The position numbers were made by a program, and so were the translations under genes. From assembly GCF_003336425.1 (NCBI RefSeq), contig NZ_QEIO01000019.1:1-52363 (forward strand): a DNA stretch of 52,363 nucleotides, given 5' to 3'. The notes beneath the pieces are model-generated. The model was given only the letters and a program-made list of their open reading frames with translations. It did not search any database and was not told the origin of the DNA. The first letter of the stretch is position 1; each line of letters begins with the position of its first letter. The DNA comes from Marinitenerispora sediminis (GTDB lineage: Bacteria > Actinomycetota > Actinomycetes > Streptosporangiales > Streptosporangiaceae). Below, piece by piece: positions 8,215 to 16,906 of this stretch.

Positions 8215-8868
8215 ATGGAAATCCACGTCGTCGACCACCCGCTGGTCGCGCACAAGCTCACGACGCTGCGCGACGTACGCACCGACTCCCCGACCTTCCG
8301 CCGGCTGACCGACGAGCTGGTCACGCTGCTCGCCTACGAGGCCACGCGGGACGTGCGGGTGGCCGACGTCACGGTGGAGACCCCGGTGGCCCCGGCACCG
8401 GGCGTGCAGCTGACCCGGCCGACCCCGCTCGTCATCCCCATCCTGCGCGCCGGACTGGGCATGCTGGACGGGATGACCCGGCTGCTGCCGACCGCCGAGG
8501 TCGGTTTCCTCGGCATGGCGCGCGACGAGCGGACCCTCCAGCCGGCGACCTACGCCGACCGGCTGCCGCAGGACCTCTCCGGTCGGCAGTGCTACGTCCT
8601 CGACCCGATGCTGGCCACCGGCGGCACGCTCGCCGCCTCCATGCGGCTCCTGGTGGAGCGCGGGGCCGACCACATCACCGCCATCTGCCTGCTCGCCGCG
8701 CCCGAGGGCCTGGAGGCGGTCGAGCGGCTGCTCGCCGAAAGCCTCGGGGACGGCCACGCGGCCACCCTCCGCGTCGTCACCGCCGCCGTGGACGAGCGGC
8801 TGAACGAGCACGGCTTCATCGTGCCCGGTCTGGGCGACGCCGGCGACCGGCTGTACGGGTGCGTGTGA
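8215..8868 (+). CDS. upp: Uracil phosphoribosyltransferase
   Basis: Upp makes UMP from uracil and PRPP in pyrimidine salvage. The 217-residue protein begins [16 protein letters not shown], as usual for the family. It contains [13 protein letters not shown] (about 75-87) and the PRPP-binding loop [10 protein letters not shown] (129-138), and ends with [12 protein letters not shown], which contacts uracil. The ATG at 8215 is immediately preceded by GTG, so the start could be one codon earlier. It is a single-gene unit; a GC-rich hairpin follows. Confidence 0.96.
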   Translation: MEIHVVDHPLVAHKLTTLRDVRTDSPTFRRLTDELVTLLAYEATRDVRVADVTVETPVAPAPGVQLTRPTPLVIPILRAGLGMLDGMTRLLPTAEVGFLGMARDERTLQPATYADRLPQDLSGRQCYVLDPMLATGGTLAASMRLLVERGADHITAICLLAAPEGLEAVERLLAESLGDGHAATLRVVTAAVDERLNEHGFIVPGLGDAGDRLYGCV

Positions 8869-8900
8869 CGGCGGGAGCGGTCACGTAGCAGGAGCCCGCA

Positions 8901-8930
8901 CGCGCCCGGTCGGTCCGCCGGCCGGGCGCG
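8901..8930 (+). terminator. Hairpin terminator after upp
   Basis: CGCGCCCGG (8901-8909) pairs with CCGGGCGCG (8922-8930). There is no T-run, but the position 30 bases after the upp stop fits a terminator. Confidence 0.6.
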
Positions 8931-9334
8931 GCCGTGTCCGGGGGTGCGACGGGTACCTGTCCGGCCGCCTCCGGACCCGCGGGGTATCTCTGAAGGCACG
9001 ACGGGATTACCAGTAATTGCGTGACCGAAATGCGACACCCGGGGACAGGTTCCACACCTTCCACCAACAAAACGGGCCCTTCCGGCATTTTTTGTGCGAG
9101 CCGAATTCGTCCCGAGATGAAGATGTGACACATTAGAGTGATCCTGGTTGCAGGCGCTCCCTAACCCGGAGCCCTGACCCGCCCGAAACCACCGCACGAA
9201 CGCCGCACCACTCCTTCCGACCCACTTCTCCGCCGTCGCCCTCCCCCAGCCGCCCCGCACTTGCTGTCCCCGTCACACCGAGCGGGGATACCGGCACGCA
9301 CTGCCACCGAACATCCACAGCCCCGAGGAGTGAC
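8931..9334 (+). promoter_or_regulatory. Long leader/promoter region of the 9335 gene
   Basis: No gene is supported in these 404 bases. The stretch 9000-9150 is AT-richer, and TAGAGT at 9134-9139 is a plausible -10. A run of T at about 9090-9096 follows an imperfect GC-rich stem and might be a weak terminator. Confidence 0.35.
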
Positions 9335-9559
9335 ATGTCCCAGAACGCCGACATCGCGGCACGCGAGCTCTCCTCCGTGACCCGACGGCTGCGGACCGAG
9401 TTCGAGGGTGTCCACCGCGAGGAGACCGTCCTGAGGTGTGTGAAGGCCGCCCGGCAGGGCGCCCTGGAGGTCACCGGCCGCGCCACCGCGGACATGGTCG
9501 AGCGGATCGCCCGCCAGCACCTGCGAGTGCTGGCCCTGGCCTTCGCCGAGCACGGCTGA
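9335..9559 (+). CDS. Small all-helical protein (three-helix-bundle type)
   Basis: This 74-residue protein is predicted to be almost wholly helical: one helix around RELSSVTRRLRTEFEG, one around RAARQGALEVTGRAT, and one around MVERIARQHLRVLAL. The pattern resembles small actinobacterial proteins described as having a three-helix-bundle dimerization domain. The ATG has a strong ribosome site (GAGGAG, four to five bases upstream). It is soluble, with no signal. The function is unknown. Confidence 0.7.
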   Translation: MSQNADIAARELSSVTRRLRTEFEGVHREETVLRCVKAARQGALEVTGRATADMVERIARQHLRVLALAFAEHG

Positions 9560-9709
9560 CCAGGGCCGTCGCACATCGCCGTGATCAGCGCCACAACGCC
9601 CTGAACTGGGGCGGCACGCCGAAAACGGGCTGTCGTCTTTACGAAGACGATTCCCGATGCCACAATCAGCATGGGTTAGTGGGTCAGCTGCATTCTTGGG
9701 GAGTCGGTC

Positions 9710-9874
9710 ATGGCGAAGTTGAAACAATGGCTGAAATATGCACTTATCGCCTTCGTCGCCTTCTATCTGCTCACTCAGCCCGAATCCGCGGCGGGTGTCA
9801 TCCAGGCCGGTCTCGGCGGCCTGATGTCCGCTGCCGATTCCCTGTCCCGCTTCGTCAACGCGGTCGCGGTCTGA
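9710..9874 (+). CDS. Small single-pass membrane protein (54 aa)
   Basis: ATG at 9710 to TGA at 9872-9874 encodes MAKLKQWLKYALIAFVAFYL followed by TQPESAAGVIQAGLGGLMSAADSL and a short end. A positively charged N-terminus and one hydrophobic segment (about residues 9-22) predict an N-in membrane anchor; the rest is a weak amphipathic helix. GGGGAG six to seven bases upstream is a strong ribosome site. It lies 16 bases before the PH-domain gene, so the two are probably co-translated. The function is unknown. Confidence 0.8.
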   Translation: MAKLKQWLKYALIAFVAFYLLTQPESAAGVIQAGLGGLMSAADSLSRFVNAVAV

Positions 9875-9890
9875 CCAGGTCAGGCCCAGC

Positions 9891-10406
9891 ATGAAGCTCG
9901 TCACCCCGGGCGATGCCGCACCCGCGTCGGTCAACCGCTACCTGCTGCCGCACGAGCAGCAGGTCATCACCATCCGCCGGCATCCCGCGATTCTCCTGGG
10001 GCCGGTCGCTCTGGTGCTGGGCAGCCTGATCTTCGCGGGAGTCATCAGCAACACCGCCCTCGCAGCCAACGCCACCGCGCTGGCCGTCATCTGGTGGGTC
10101 TGGCTGCTGGTCCTCGTCTGGTTCGTCTGGCGGGTCGCGGAGTGGTCGGTCGACTACTTCGTGATCACGTCGGCGCGGCTGCTGGCCACCTCGGGTCTGA
10201 TCACCCGACAGGTCAACATGATGCCGCTGGGCAAAGTGACCGACATGCGGTTCGAGCGGTCGCTCATGGGGCGGCTGATCGGGTACGGCACGTTCGTCAT
10301 GGAGTCCGCGGGTCAGGACCAGGCGCTCAGCCGGATCAACTTCGTTCCCTACCCCGAACAGCTTTACCTGGAGGTCGTGGGGCTGATCTTCCCCGGAGAC
10401 GGTTGA
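9891..10406 (+). CDS. Membrane protein with bacterial PH domain (YdbS-like)
   Basis: This 171-residue protein starts with a soluble stretch, RYLLPHEQQVITIRRHPAIL, typical of bacterial PH-domain membrane proteins. Two hydrophobic segments follow (about 35-57 and 62-83). Then comes the PH domain, recognisable by DYFVITSARLLATSGLITRQ and VNMMPLGKVTDM. The position after a small membrane protein gene suggests a shared unit. Its role is unknown; related proteins sit in the cytoplasmic membrane. A terminator with T-run follows. Confidence 0.85.
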   Translation: MKLVTPGDAAPASVNRYLLPHEQQVITIRRHPAILLGPVALVLGSLIFAGVISNTALAANATALAVIWWVWLLVLVWFVWRVAEWSVDYFVITSARLLATSGLITRQVNMMPLGKVTDMRFERSLMGRLIGYGTFVMESAGQDQALSRINFVPYPEQLYLEVVGLIFPGDG

Positions 10407-10436
10407 CGGAGAGGCCCTGCGCGAGCTCGCCAGGGG

Positions 10437-10464
10437 AAGCGCCCGCCACCAGCGGGCGCTTTTC
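10437..10464 (+). terminator. Intrinsic terminator after the PH-domain gene
   Basis: AAGCGCCCGC (10437-10446) pairs perfectly with GCGGGCGCTT (10452-10461) around a five-base loop, and the T-rich tail continues. Confidence 0.85.
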
Positions 10465-10535
10465 TGTTTCCCGGGACTCGGACGCCCGAAAGCCCGCCGC
10501 CTCCCTGCCCGAATCCGGACTTTGGTGGATTCAAG

Positions 10536-10564
10536 TTGACTCGAAGGTGAACGCAAGGTTAACT
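10536..10564 (+). promoter_or_regulatory. Candidate promoter for the 10600 gene
   Basis: TTGACT (10536-10541) and TTAACT (10559-10564) are separated by 17 bases in an AT-richer pocket just upstream of the gene. Confidence 0.5.
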
Positions 10565-10599
10565 GAGATCCTCACATCATCAACCAAGGGGGTGCCGCC

Positions 10600-10842
10600 A
10601 TGGCTCGCAAGCTGAGCGAGGCGCCGCAGACCACCCGCCCCGCCTCGCCCCGCCGCCGGCGGTCACCCGCATCGCGCCGTGGTACCGCCGTCCGCGTCCC
10701 TGTCCGTACCTCGCCGGCGGAGCCCCGCCCCGTGGCGGCGCCGCCGGCGGCCGAGCCGGCCGCGCCCGGCGGCCCGCTGCTGCGCTGGGTCCTGGTCACC
10801 GGCGCCGACGGGCGCACCCGCCCCGAGGCGCGGTGGAGCTGA
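10600..10842 (+). CDS. Small basic Pro/Ala-rich hypothetical protein
   Basis: This 80-residue protein has an Arg/Pro-rich first half (RRRRSPASRRG) and a compact end, LLRWVLVTGADGRTRPEARW. The ATG follows AAGGGGG seven bases upstream, and a promoter and a terminator bracket it, so it is probably real. I do not recognise a family. Confidence 0.6.
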   Translation: MARKLSEAPQTTRPASPRRRRSPASRRGTAVRVPVRTSPAEPRPVAAPPAAEPAAPGGPLLRWVLVTGADGRTRPEARWS

Positions 10843-10856
10843 CTTCGACGGCCCGA

Positions 10857-10897
10857 CGGCTGCGGCCGGCCACCTGACGGGTGGCCGGCCGCAGCCG
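10857..10897. terminator. Bidirectional terminator between 10600 gene and dnaB
   Basis: CGGCTGCGGCCGGCCACC (10857-10874) pairs with GGTGGCCGGCCGCAGCCG (10880-10897), an 18-bp perfect stem. It lies between two converging genes and can serve both. Confidence 0.8.
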
Positions 10898-10941
10898 TTC
10901 GTCCCACTGGCGATCAGGCGACACGCCGGTTCGCCGACATG

Positions 10942-12294
10942 TCAGCCCGGCGCCATGTCGACGAACCGGCTGTAGTGGCCCTGGAACGCCACGGTGACCG
11001 TCGCTGTGGGGCCGTTCCGGTGCTTGGCGACGATGAGGTCCGCCTCACCCGCGCGCGGCGACTCCTTCTCGTGCACGTCCTCGCGGTACAGCAGGATCAC
11101 CATGTCCGCGTCCTGCTCGATGGATCCACTCTCGCGGAGATCGCTCACCTGCGGTTTCTTGTCCGTCCGCTGTTCCGGGCCCCGGTTGAGCTGCGACAGC
11201 GCGATGACCGGGACCTCGAGCTCCTTGGCCAGCAGCTTCAGCGACCGCGACATCTCGGAGACCTCCTGCTGCCGGCTCTCGGCCCGGCCACCGGAACTCA
11301 TCAGCTGGAGGTAGTCGACGATGACGAGCTTCAGGTCGTGCTGCTGCTTCAGCCGCCGGCACTTGGCCCGGATCTCCATCATCGACATGTTCGGCGAGTC
11401 GTCGATGAACAGCGGCGCACTTGCCACCTCGCCCATGCGGCGGGCCAGCCGGGTCCAGTCGTCGTCGGTCATCAGCCCGGAGCGCATCGTGTGCAGCGGC
11501 ACCCGGGCCTCGGCCGAGAGGAGCCGCATGACGATCTCGTTGCGCCCCATCTCCAGGCTGAAGAACACGCTGGTCAACTGGTGCTTGATCGACGCGGCCC
11601 GGGCGAAGTCCAGGGCGAGGGTGCTCTTTCCCACGGCCGGCCGGGCCGCGATGATGATCATCTGCCCGGGATGCAGGCCGTTCGAGAGCTGGTCGAAGTC
11701 GGTGAAGCCCGTGGGGACGCCCGTCATCGAGCCGTCGTGGGCCGAGATGGCCTCGATCTCGTCCAGGGCACCCGGCATGATCTCGCTCAGCGGGAGGTAG
11801 TCCTCGCCGGTGCGCTTCTCGGCAACGCGGTAGATCTCGGCCTGGGCGCGGTCGACCAGGTCGTCGACCTCCCCGTCGCCGGAGTAGCCGATCTGGGCGA
11901 TCCGGGTGCCGGCCTCGACCAGGCGGCGCAGGACGGCACGGTCGGCGACGATCCCGGCGTAGTAGCCGGCGTTCGCCGCGGTGGGGACCGCCTCCGTCAG
12001 AGTGTGCAGGTACGGGGCGCCGCCGACGCGGGTGATCTCGCCGCGCTTGGTGAGCTCGGCGTTGACCGAGATGGCGTCGACGGGCTCTCCCCTGGAGAAC
12101 AGGTCGATGACCGTGTCGTAGATGGTCTGGTGGGCCGGCCGGTAGAAGTCGGCGGACCGGACGATCTCGACGACCTGGCTGATGGCCTCCTTCGACAGCA
12201 GCATGCCGCCCAGCACGCACTGCTCGGCCATGATGTCGTGCGGTGGCGTGCGTTCGAACCCGCTCTCCTGCGGCGGATGTTCAGCGACGCTCAC
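10942..12294 (-). CDS. dnaB: Replicative DNA helicase
   Basis: DnaB is the hexameric 5'-3' helicase of the replisome. The 450-residue protein has the N-terminal helical domain (LGGMLLSKEAI, about 28-38), the RecA-like domain with Walker A ARPAVGKST (217-225), and a Walker B ending in LVIVDYLQLMS. The motif RESGSIEQDADMV and the tail KHRNGPTATVTVAFQGHYSRF complete the family pattern. The GTG at 12294 follows GGGGGAGAGTCT, so it is preferred over longer in-frame options. No intein interrupts the helicase, unlike in some mycobacteria. A DnaA-box cluster lies in the upstream spacer. Confidence 0.97.
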   Translation of the reverse strand: MSVAEHPPQESGFERTPPHDIMAEQCVLGGMLLSKEAISQVVEIVRSADFYRPAHQTIYDTVIDLFSRGEPVDAISVNAELTKRGEITRVGGAPYLHTLTEAVPTAANAGYYAGIVADRAVLRRLVEAGTRIAQIGYSGDGEVDDLVDRAQAEIYRVAEKRTGEDYLPLSEIMPGALDEIEAISAHDGSMTGVPTGFTDFDQLSNGLHPGQMIIIAARPAVGKSTLALDFARAASIKHQLTSVFFSLEMGRNEIVMRLLSAEARVPLHTMRSGLMTDDDWTRLARRMGEVASAPLFIDDSPNMSMMEIRAKCRRLKQQHDLKLVIVDYLQLMSSGGRAESRQQEVSEMSRSLKLLAKELEVPVIALSQLNRGPEQRTDKKPQVSDLRESGSIEQDADMVILLYREDVHEKESPRAGEADLIVAKHRNGPTATVTVAFQGHYSRFVDMAPG

Positions 12295-12505
12295 AGACTC
12301 TCCCCCTCGGCCGCGGCCGACCCCTGCCAGAAGTACCCACCAGCGACGACCGGCGCGGGACCGCGATGCCGACCGGCCGAAGACAGCTGGGGGACGGACG
12401 TCGAGCGGCGTGCGTGGGGCGGCGTCGCACCGGACATCGAAGGCCGCGTCGGCCACTCTCGTCGCACCAGTCTGAAGGCTAGGCGGCGTCCCGCGCAAAA
12501 CGGCC

Positions 12506-12673
12506 TGTGGATAACTTTGGGGACAGCCTGTGCACGACGGCCGGATTCCTGCGGATAGCTTGTGCACAACGCCTGTGGATAACTTGTCCACCCTCTCCAT
12601 ATACAGGCTCCCACCTGCGAAAACACTTCCCCACAGCTGTGCACGAAAGAAAGTTCGCAGATAGTTATCCACA
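12506..12673. promoter_or_regulatory. DnaA-box cluster in the dnaB upstream region
   Basis: The dnaB-MATE spacer (12295-12731) holds perfect TGTGGATAA at 12506-12514 and 12574-12582 and TTATCCACA at 12665-12673. There are also near matches TGCGGATAG (12550-12558) and TGTGCACAA (12561-12569). DnaA binding here could regulate dnaB or titrate DnaA. The remaining spacer shows no gene. Confidence 0.75.
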
Positions 12674-12731
12674 GCTGCATCCACAGGAGCAGCCCGGGCC
12701 GGTGGCCCGCCGACCGACCGGGTAGCGTTGC

Positions 12732-14090
12732 ATGGTCATGCCTCGCCTGCTGTCCGCCCCGCCGTTCCGGCACGCCCACGACCGCGAGATCGTGCGGCTC
12801 GCCGTGCCGACCTTCTTCGCGCTCATCACCGAGCCGCTGTTCCTACTGACCGACTCCGCCGTCATCGGCCACCTCGGCACCGCGCCGCTCGGCGGTCTCG
12901 GAGTCGCGAGCCAGGTCCTCATGACGCTGGCCAACCTGTGCGTGTTCCTGGCCTACGGAACCACCTCGGCGGTCGCGCGCCGGTTCGGTGCCGGGGACGT
13001 GACCGCCGGCATGCGGCACGGGGTCGACGGCATGTGGCTCGCGGTACTGCTCGGCGCGGCCATCGTCGCGGCGGGCTGGCCCATGGCCCCCTGGCTCGTG
13101 GACTGGCTCGGGGCCTCTCCCGCCGTCGCGCCGCACGCGCTGGTCTACCTGCGCATCAGCCTGCTGAGCATTCCGGCGCTGCTGGTGATCATGGCCGGCA
13201 CCGGGGTGCTCCGGGGCCTGCAGGACGCACGGACGCCGCTCGTCGTCGCGGTGAGCGCCAACCTGGCCAACATCGTGCTGTGCGTGACGTTCGTCATCGG
13301 CTTCGGCTGGGGGGTGGCCGGGTCGGCGTGGGCCACGGTCATCGCCCAGACGGCCGGCGCGGCCGTGTACGTCGCCGTGGTGGGCCGCGCGGCACGTCGG
13401 CATTCCGTCGTGCTCCGCCCCAGCCTGGCCGGCCTGCGCGCCTCGGCCACCGCCGGATTCGCGCTCTTCGTCCGGACCGTCTCCCTGCGGGTGGTGCTGC
13501 TGATGACCACGGCGGTGGCGGCGCGCCTGGGCGACCCGGAGATCGCCGCGCACCAGGTGGCGTTCCAGCTCTGGTCGCTGCTGGTGTTCTCCATGGACGC
13601 CATCGCCGTCGCCGGGCAGGCGATCATCGGCCGCCAGCTCGGATCGGCCGACGTCGCGGGGACCCGTGCGGCGACCCGGCGCATGGTCGAGTGGGGCGTC
13701 ATGCTGGGGATCGTCTTCGCCGTCCTCGTCCTGCTCGTCCGCCCGTGGGCCGCCCTGCCGTTCACCACCGATCCCCAGGTCGCCGGGCTGCTCTCGGGCG
13801 TGCTCCTGGTGGTAGCCCTGCTGCAGCCGGTGAGCGGCGTGGTGATGGTGCTGGACGGCATCCTCATGGGCGCCGGTGACCAGCGCTACCTGGCGTGGGC
13901 GAGTTTCTGGACGATGCTCGCCTTCGTCCCCTTCGGGCTGCTGCTGCCCTGGGCGGCGGAGCGCACCGCCGTGCCCGGCCTCGTCGGCCTGTGGCTGGCC
14001 TTCGGAGTGTGGATGCTCGTGCGCGGCCTCACCTTGGGGCTGCGGGCCCGTGGGGGCGCGTGGCTGGTCACCGGTGCCACGCGCCCGTGA
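12732..14090 (+). CDS. MATE family efflux transporter (DinF-like)
   Basis: This 452-residue integral membrane protein has about 12 hydrophobic segments and the MATE opening VRLAVPTFFALITEPLFLL, followed by TDSAVIGHLGTAPLGG. The middle has GVLRGLQDARTPL and the second half repeats the fold (DPEIAAHQVAFQLWS). It would export drugs or metabolites by cation antiport; the substrate is unknown. TAGCGT at 12723-12728, four bases before the ATG, and the absence of a ribosome site suggest a leaderless or very short leader mRNA. It is divergent from dnaB across the DnaA-box spacer. Confidence 0.9.
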   Translation: MVMPRLLSAPPFRHAHDREIVRLAVPTFFALITEPLFLLTDSAVIGHLGTAPLGGLGVASQVLMTLANLCVFLAYGTTSAVARRFGAGDVTAGMRHGVDGMWLAVLLGAAIVAAGWPMAPWLVDWLGASPAVAPHALVYLRISLLSIPALLVIMAGTGVLRGLQDARTPLVVAVSANLANIVLCVTFVIGFGWGVAGSAWATVIAQTAGAAVYVAVVGRAARRHSVVLRPSLAGLRASATAGFALFVRTVSLRVVLLMTTAVAARLGDPEIAAHQVAFQLWSLLVFSMDAIAVAGQAIIGRQLGSADVAGTRAATRRMVEWGVMLGIVFAVLVLLVRPWAALPFTTDPQVAGLLSGVLLVVALLQPVSGVVMVLDGILMGAGDQRYLAWASFWTMLAFVPFGLLLPWAAERTAVPGLVGLWLAFGVWMLVRGLTLGLRARGGAWLVTGATRP

Positions 14091-14105
14091 ACGAGTGGAC
14101 CAGCG

Positions 14106-14933
14106 TCACACGGTGCGTTCGGCTCGGCTGAGAACCGGACCGTGGTAGTAGGGCGCGCGGCGTTCGCCGACGGGGACCTCGGGGTAGGCCGGCCAATCGG
14201 CCGCGGGGATCTCCGCCGGGCCCAGCTGGGCGAGCCGGGTCTCCAGCCGGGCGAGCCGGGCGCCGACGTCGGTACGCAGCTGCGGCAGCATCGCGTACAG
14301 CTCGTCGCCGGGGCAGACCGTCGCGTTGTAGTCCCGGTGTCCCACGATGGCCAGTGAGGGGTTGAGCCCGTAGGCCACGCACAGCCACGCGCACGTCTCG
14401 ACCAGGGCGTTCAGCAGCTCGGTGGTCGGCAGCGCCGTCGTGTAGGTGCCCTCGTTCTCGATTCCGATGGTGTGCGAGTTGTGGTTGGCCGTGTGTGCTC
14501 CGACGACGTGCCGGCCGCGCCGGATCGCGGGCAGCGTGCCGTTGCGGCCCTCCATGACGACACCTCCCCGGCTGATGGTGAGGTGCTGGCCGGTGTCGTC
14601 CCAGCGGTTCGCGGTCATGTGGTAGCGCTGGATCGACCGCGACAGCGCGAACGCGTGCTCCACGGAGTAGTCGGTGCTGTTGGTGGTGGCCGTGTGGTGC
14701 ACGACGATGTGGGTGGGTCCGTTGTCCAGCACCTTGGCCCTGCGCCGGTAGGCGCGTGCCCCCCAGTCCCGCCGGTTGAACACCGGGAACTCGGGGGCGG
14801 CGTGCACGGACGCCGCCAGCCCCAGGTCGATGGCGCCTCCGAGGATCACTCCGCCGGCCACCGCCATCGCCCCGCGAACCACGCTCCGTCTGCTGCACCC
14901 TCCGGGAGCCGCAGGTTGCTCATGAGTGGACAT
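14106..14933 (-). CDS. Tat-exported PGRP-type N-acetylmuramoyl-L-alanine amidase
   Basis: This 275-residue secreted protein cleaves peptidoglycan between MurNAc and L-Ala, by family. The N-terminus has a twin-arginine signal (SRRSVVRG at about 14-21, then a hydrophobic stretch and a site near VHA-AP). The mature part opens with the PGRP-typical VFNRRDWGARA. Zinc ligands are visible in VVHHTAT, VGHRDYN and TVCPG. The ATG follows GGAAGGATGAGG. It converges with the MATE gene, the stops being 15 bases apart. Role: wall remodelling or recycling. Confidence 0.9.
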   Translation of the reverse strand: MSTHEQPAAPGGCSRRSVVRGAMAVAGGVILGGAIDLGLAASVHAAPEFPVFNRRDWGARAYRRRAKVLDNGPTHIVVHHTATTNSTDYSVEHAFALSRSIQRYHMTANRWDDTGQHLTISRGGVVMEGRNGTLPAIRRGRHVVGAHTANHNSHTIGIENEGTYTTALPTTELLNALVETCAWLCVAYGLNPSLAIVGHRDYNATVCPGDELYAMLPQLRTDVGARLARLETRLAQLGPAEIPAADWPAYPEVPVGERRAPYYHGPVLSRAERTV

Positions 14934-15039
14934 CCGGCCTCATCCTTCCAGTGGAGTAACAAGCCCACTGGCCAAGATAAGTGACAAACGGTGATCAAAT
15001 GATTACGCAGCGCGACTTGGCGTGTCCCCAGCGGAACGA

Positions 15040-15081
15040 CGGACGGTCCCGGCCCCCCAACCGGGGGACCGGGACCGTCCG
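15040..15081 (-). terminator. Terminator of the rpsF-ssb-rpsR-rplI operon
   Basis: CGGACGGTCCCGG and CCGGGACCGTCCG pair across a C/G-rich loop just downstream of the rplI stop. The stem is long and perfect in its outer part. Confidence 0.75.
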
Positions 15082-15108
15082 GGTGATCGAAGCCAGGCGC
15101 TCGGCGGA

Positions 15109-15555
15109 TCAGCCGCCGACGACCTCCAGCGCGATGGTGGCGCTCACCTCGGGGTGCAGCCGCACCTCGACCTTGTGCTCCCCCACCGACTTGATCGGGT
15201 TGCGGATCTCGATCCGGCGCTTGTCCACCTGCGGGCCGCCGGAGCTCTTGACCGCCTCGGCGACGTCGGCCGCGGTGACGGAGCCGAACAGCCGACCGGT
15301 GTCGCCGGCGCGCTGGACGAGCTTCACCTTGAGCCCGCCGAGCTGGCCGGCGATCTGCTTGGCGTCGTCCAGGTTGCGGATGTCCCGGGCCGCGCGGGCG
15401 CGGCGGATCGAGTCGATCTGCTTCTGCCCGCCGCGCGTCCACCGGATGGCGAACCCGCGCGGCAGCAGGTAGTTGCGGCCGTAACCGTCCTTCACCTCGA
15501 CCACGTCGCCCGGGGCGCCGAGGCCATTGACCTCATGGGTCAGAATCAGCTTCAC
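15109..15555 (-). CDS. rplI: 50S ribosomal protein L9
   Basis: L9 is the two-domain 23S rRNA-binding protein. The 148-residue product begins [28 protein letters not shown], with the N-terminal beta domain, a long connecting helix, and a C-terminal domain with RLFGSVT and the usual [13 protein letters not shown]. The GTG at 15555 has GGGAGG ten bases upstream. It is last in the rpsF-ssb-rpsR-rplI operon, 25 bases after rpsR. Confidence 0.97.
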   Translation of the reverse strand: MKLILTHEVNGLGAPGDVVEVKDGYGRNYLLPRGFAIRWTRGGQKQIDSIRRARAARDIRNLDDAKQIAGQLGGLKVKLVQRAGDTGRLFGSVTAADVAEAVKSSGGPQVDKRRIEIRNPIKSVGEHKVEVRLHPEVSATIALEVVGG

Positions 15556-15580
15556 GACGAAAACCTCCCTCGGATCCCCG

Positions 15581-15817
15581 TTAGCGTGCGGTGCTGGTGT
15601 AGGGCAGCAGCGCCATCTCGCGGGCGTTCTTGATCGCCGTGGCGACGTCACGCTGGTGCTGGGTGCAGTTGCCGGTCACCCGACGCGCGCGGATCTTGCC
15701 GCGGTCGGAGATGAACTTGCGCAGCAGGATCGCGTCCTTGTAGTCGATGTAGGACAGCTTTTCCTGACAGAACAGGCAAACCTTCTTCTTCGGCTTGCGC
15801 GCTGCCGGCTTCGCCAT
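15581..15817 (-). CDS. rpsR: 30S ribosomal protein S18 (zinc-ribbon C+ form)
   Basis: This 78-residue S18 has the conserved core [20 protein letters not shown] and ends [11 protein letters not shown]. It keeps the zinc pattern: CLFC near the N-terminus and CTQH after RRVTGN, so it is the C+ form. The start at 15817 (MAKPAARK) follows AAGGAG; a further upstream ATG lacks a ribosome site. It lies between ssb and rplI. Confidence 0.97.
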   Translation of the reverse strand: MAKPAARKPKKKVCLFCQEKLSYIDYKDAILLRKFISDRGKIRARRVTGNCTQHQRDVATAIKNAREMALLPYTSTAR

Positions 15818-15890
15818 CGTGGTGCTCCTTCGCAAGAGCCCCGGATCATCCGGGGATGGTCAGTTCGGACAGTTAACGAGTTTCGCGGGG

Positions 15891-16469
15891 CTAGAAGGGC
15901 GGTTCGTCGGAGTAGCCTCCGCCGCCGCCCCCGAAGCCGCCGCCACCGCCGCCGCCGGTGGCCCAGGGGTCGTCCGCGGGCGGCCCGGAACGGCCGCCCT
16001 GCTGGCCGCCGAAGCCGCCGCCCTGGTTGCCGTAGCCGCCACCGCCGCCGGCACCGAAACCACCGCCGCCGCCACCGCCGAAGCCGCCACCGGGGCCGCC
16101 CTGCCGCTGCGTCTTCGTCACCTTGGCGGTGGCGCTGCGCAGCGCGGGGCCGACCTCCTCGACCTCGACCTCGAAGACGGTGCGCTTCTCGCCTTCCTTG
16201 GTCTCATACGACCGCTGCTTGAGCCGGCCCTGCACGATGACGCGCATGCCGCGCTGCAGGCTCTCGGCCACGTTCTCCGCGTACTGCCGCCAGACGGAGC
16301 AGCTGAGGAACATGGACTCGCCGTCCCTCCACTCCCCGCTCTGGCGATCGAACTGACGCGGGGTCGAGGCCACGCGGAAGTTCGCTACCGCGGCCCCGCT
16401 GGGGGTGAACCGCAGCTCCGGGTCGTCGACAAGGTTGCCGACGAGCGTGATCTGAGTTTCGCCTGCCAT
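15891..16469 (-). CDS. ssb: Single-stranded DNA-binding protein
   Basis: SSB coats single-stranded DNA in replication and repair. The 192-residue protein has an OB-fold (about 1-115; [31 protein letters not shown]) followed by an unusually glycine-rich linker of about 60 residues and the protein-interaction tail YSDEPPF. The linker repeats GGG runs, so the DNA is a low-complexity GGC/GGT tract. It lies 56 bases after rpsF in the S6-SSB-S18-L9 operon, the usual actinobacterial arrangement. Confidence 0.97.
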   Translation of the reverse strand: MAGETQITLVGNLVDDPELRFTPSGAAVANFRVASTPRQFDRQSGEWRDGESMFLSCSVWRQYAENVAESLQRGMRVIVQGRLKQRSYETKEGEKRTVFEVEVEEVGPALRSATAKVTKTQRQGGPGGGFGGGGGGGFGAGGGGGYGNQGGGFGGQQGGRSGPPADDPWATGGGGGGGFGGGGGGYSDEPPF

Positions 16470-16525
16470 TGGCTAGCTCCGGTTGGTGAGTCGGAAGGCA
16501 CGTGCGGGGTGCGACGCCGGGAGCG

Positions 16526-16816
16526 TCAGTGCACCTCGGGGCGGAGGACCTTGGTGCGCAGGACGGCCTCGGTGAGGTTGAGCTGGCGGTCGAGCTCCTT
16601 GACCGTGGCAGGCGTGGCGGTGAGGTCGATCACCGCGTAGATGCCCTCGGCGTTCTTGGCGATGTCGTAGGCGAGACGGCGCTTGCCCCAGACGTCAACC
16701 TTCTCGACCGAGCCGCCGTCGTTGCGGACGACCCCGAGGAACTGCTCCAGCGACGGGGAAACCGTACGCTCGTCGAGGCTGGGGTCGAGGATGACCATGA
16801 CTTCGTAACGACGCAT
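16526..16816 (-). CDS. rpsF: 30S ribosomal protein S6
   Basis: This 96-residue protein starts [19 protein letters not shown], the typical S6 beginning, and contains [19 protein letters not shown] and a terminal leucine-rich helix. S6 pairs with S18 on the 30S platform. The ATG at 16816 has GAGGAGG about 12 bases upstream; an upstream in-frame ATG (16894) is rejected because it adds sequence unlike S6. First gene of the ribosomal/SSB operon. Confidence 0.97.
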   Translation of the reverse strand: MRRYEVMVILDPSLDERTVSPSLEQFLGVVRNDGGSVEKVDVWGKRRLAYDIAKNAEGIYAVIDLTATPATVKELDRQLNLTEAVLRTKVLRPEVH

Positions 16817-16906
16817 AGGCGTTCGTACCTCCTCTGGACTGTCGCGGCCATGGTCTTTCCATGGCAGGAGGGCATTGAGCCAGACGAAAGCCAAGGCTAC
16901 CAGCCG

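Noticed and set aside
12295-12684. In-frame N-terminal extension of dnaB that would cover the DnaA boxes.
   Set aside because: It is not DnaB-like, and the GTG at 12294 with GGGGGAG gives the standard N-terminus.
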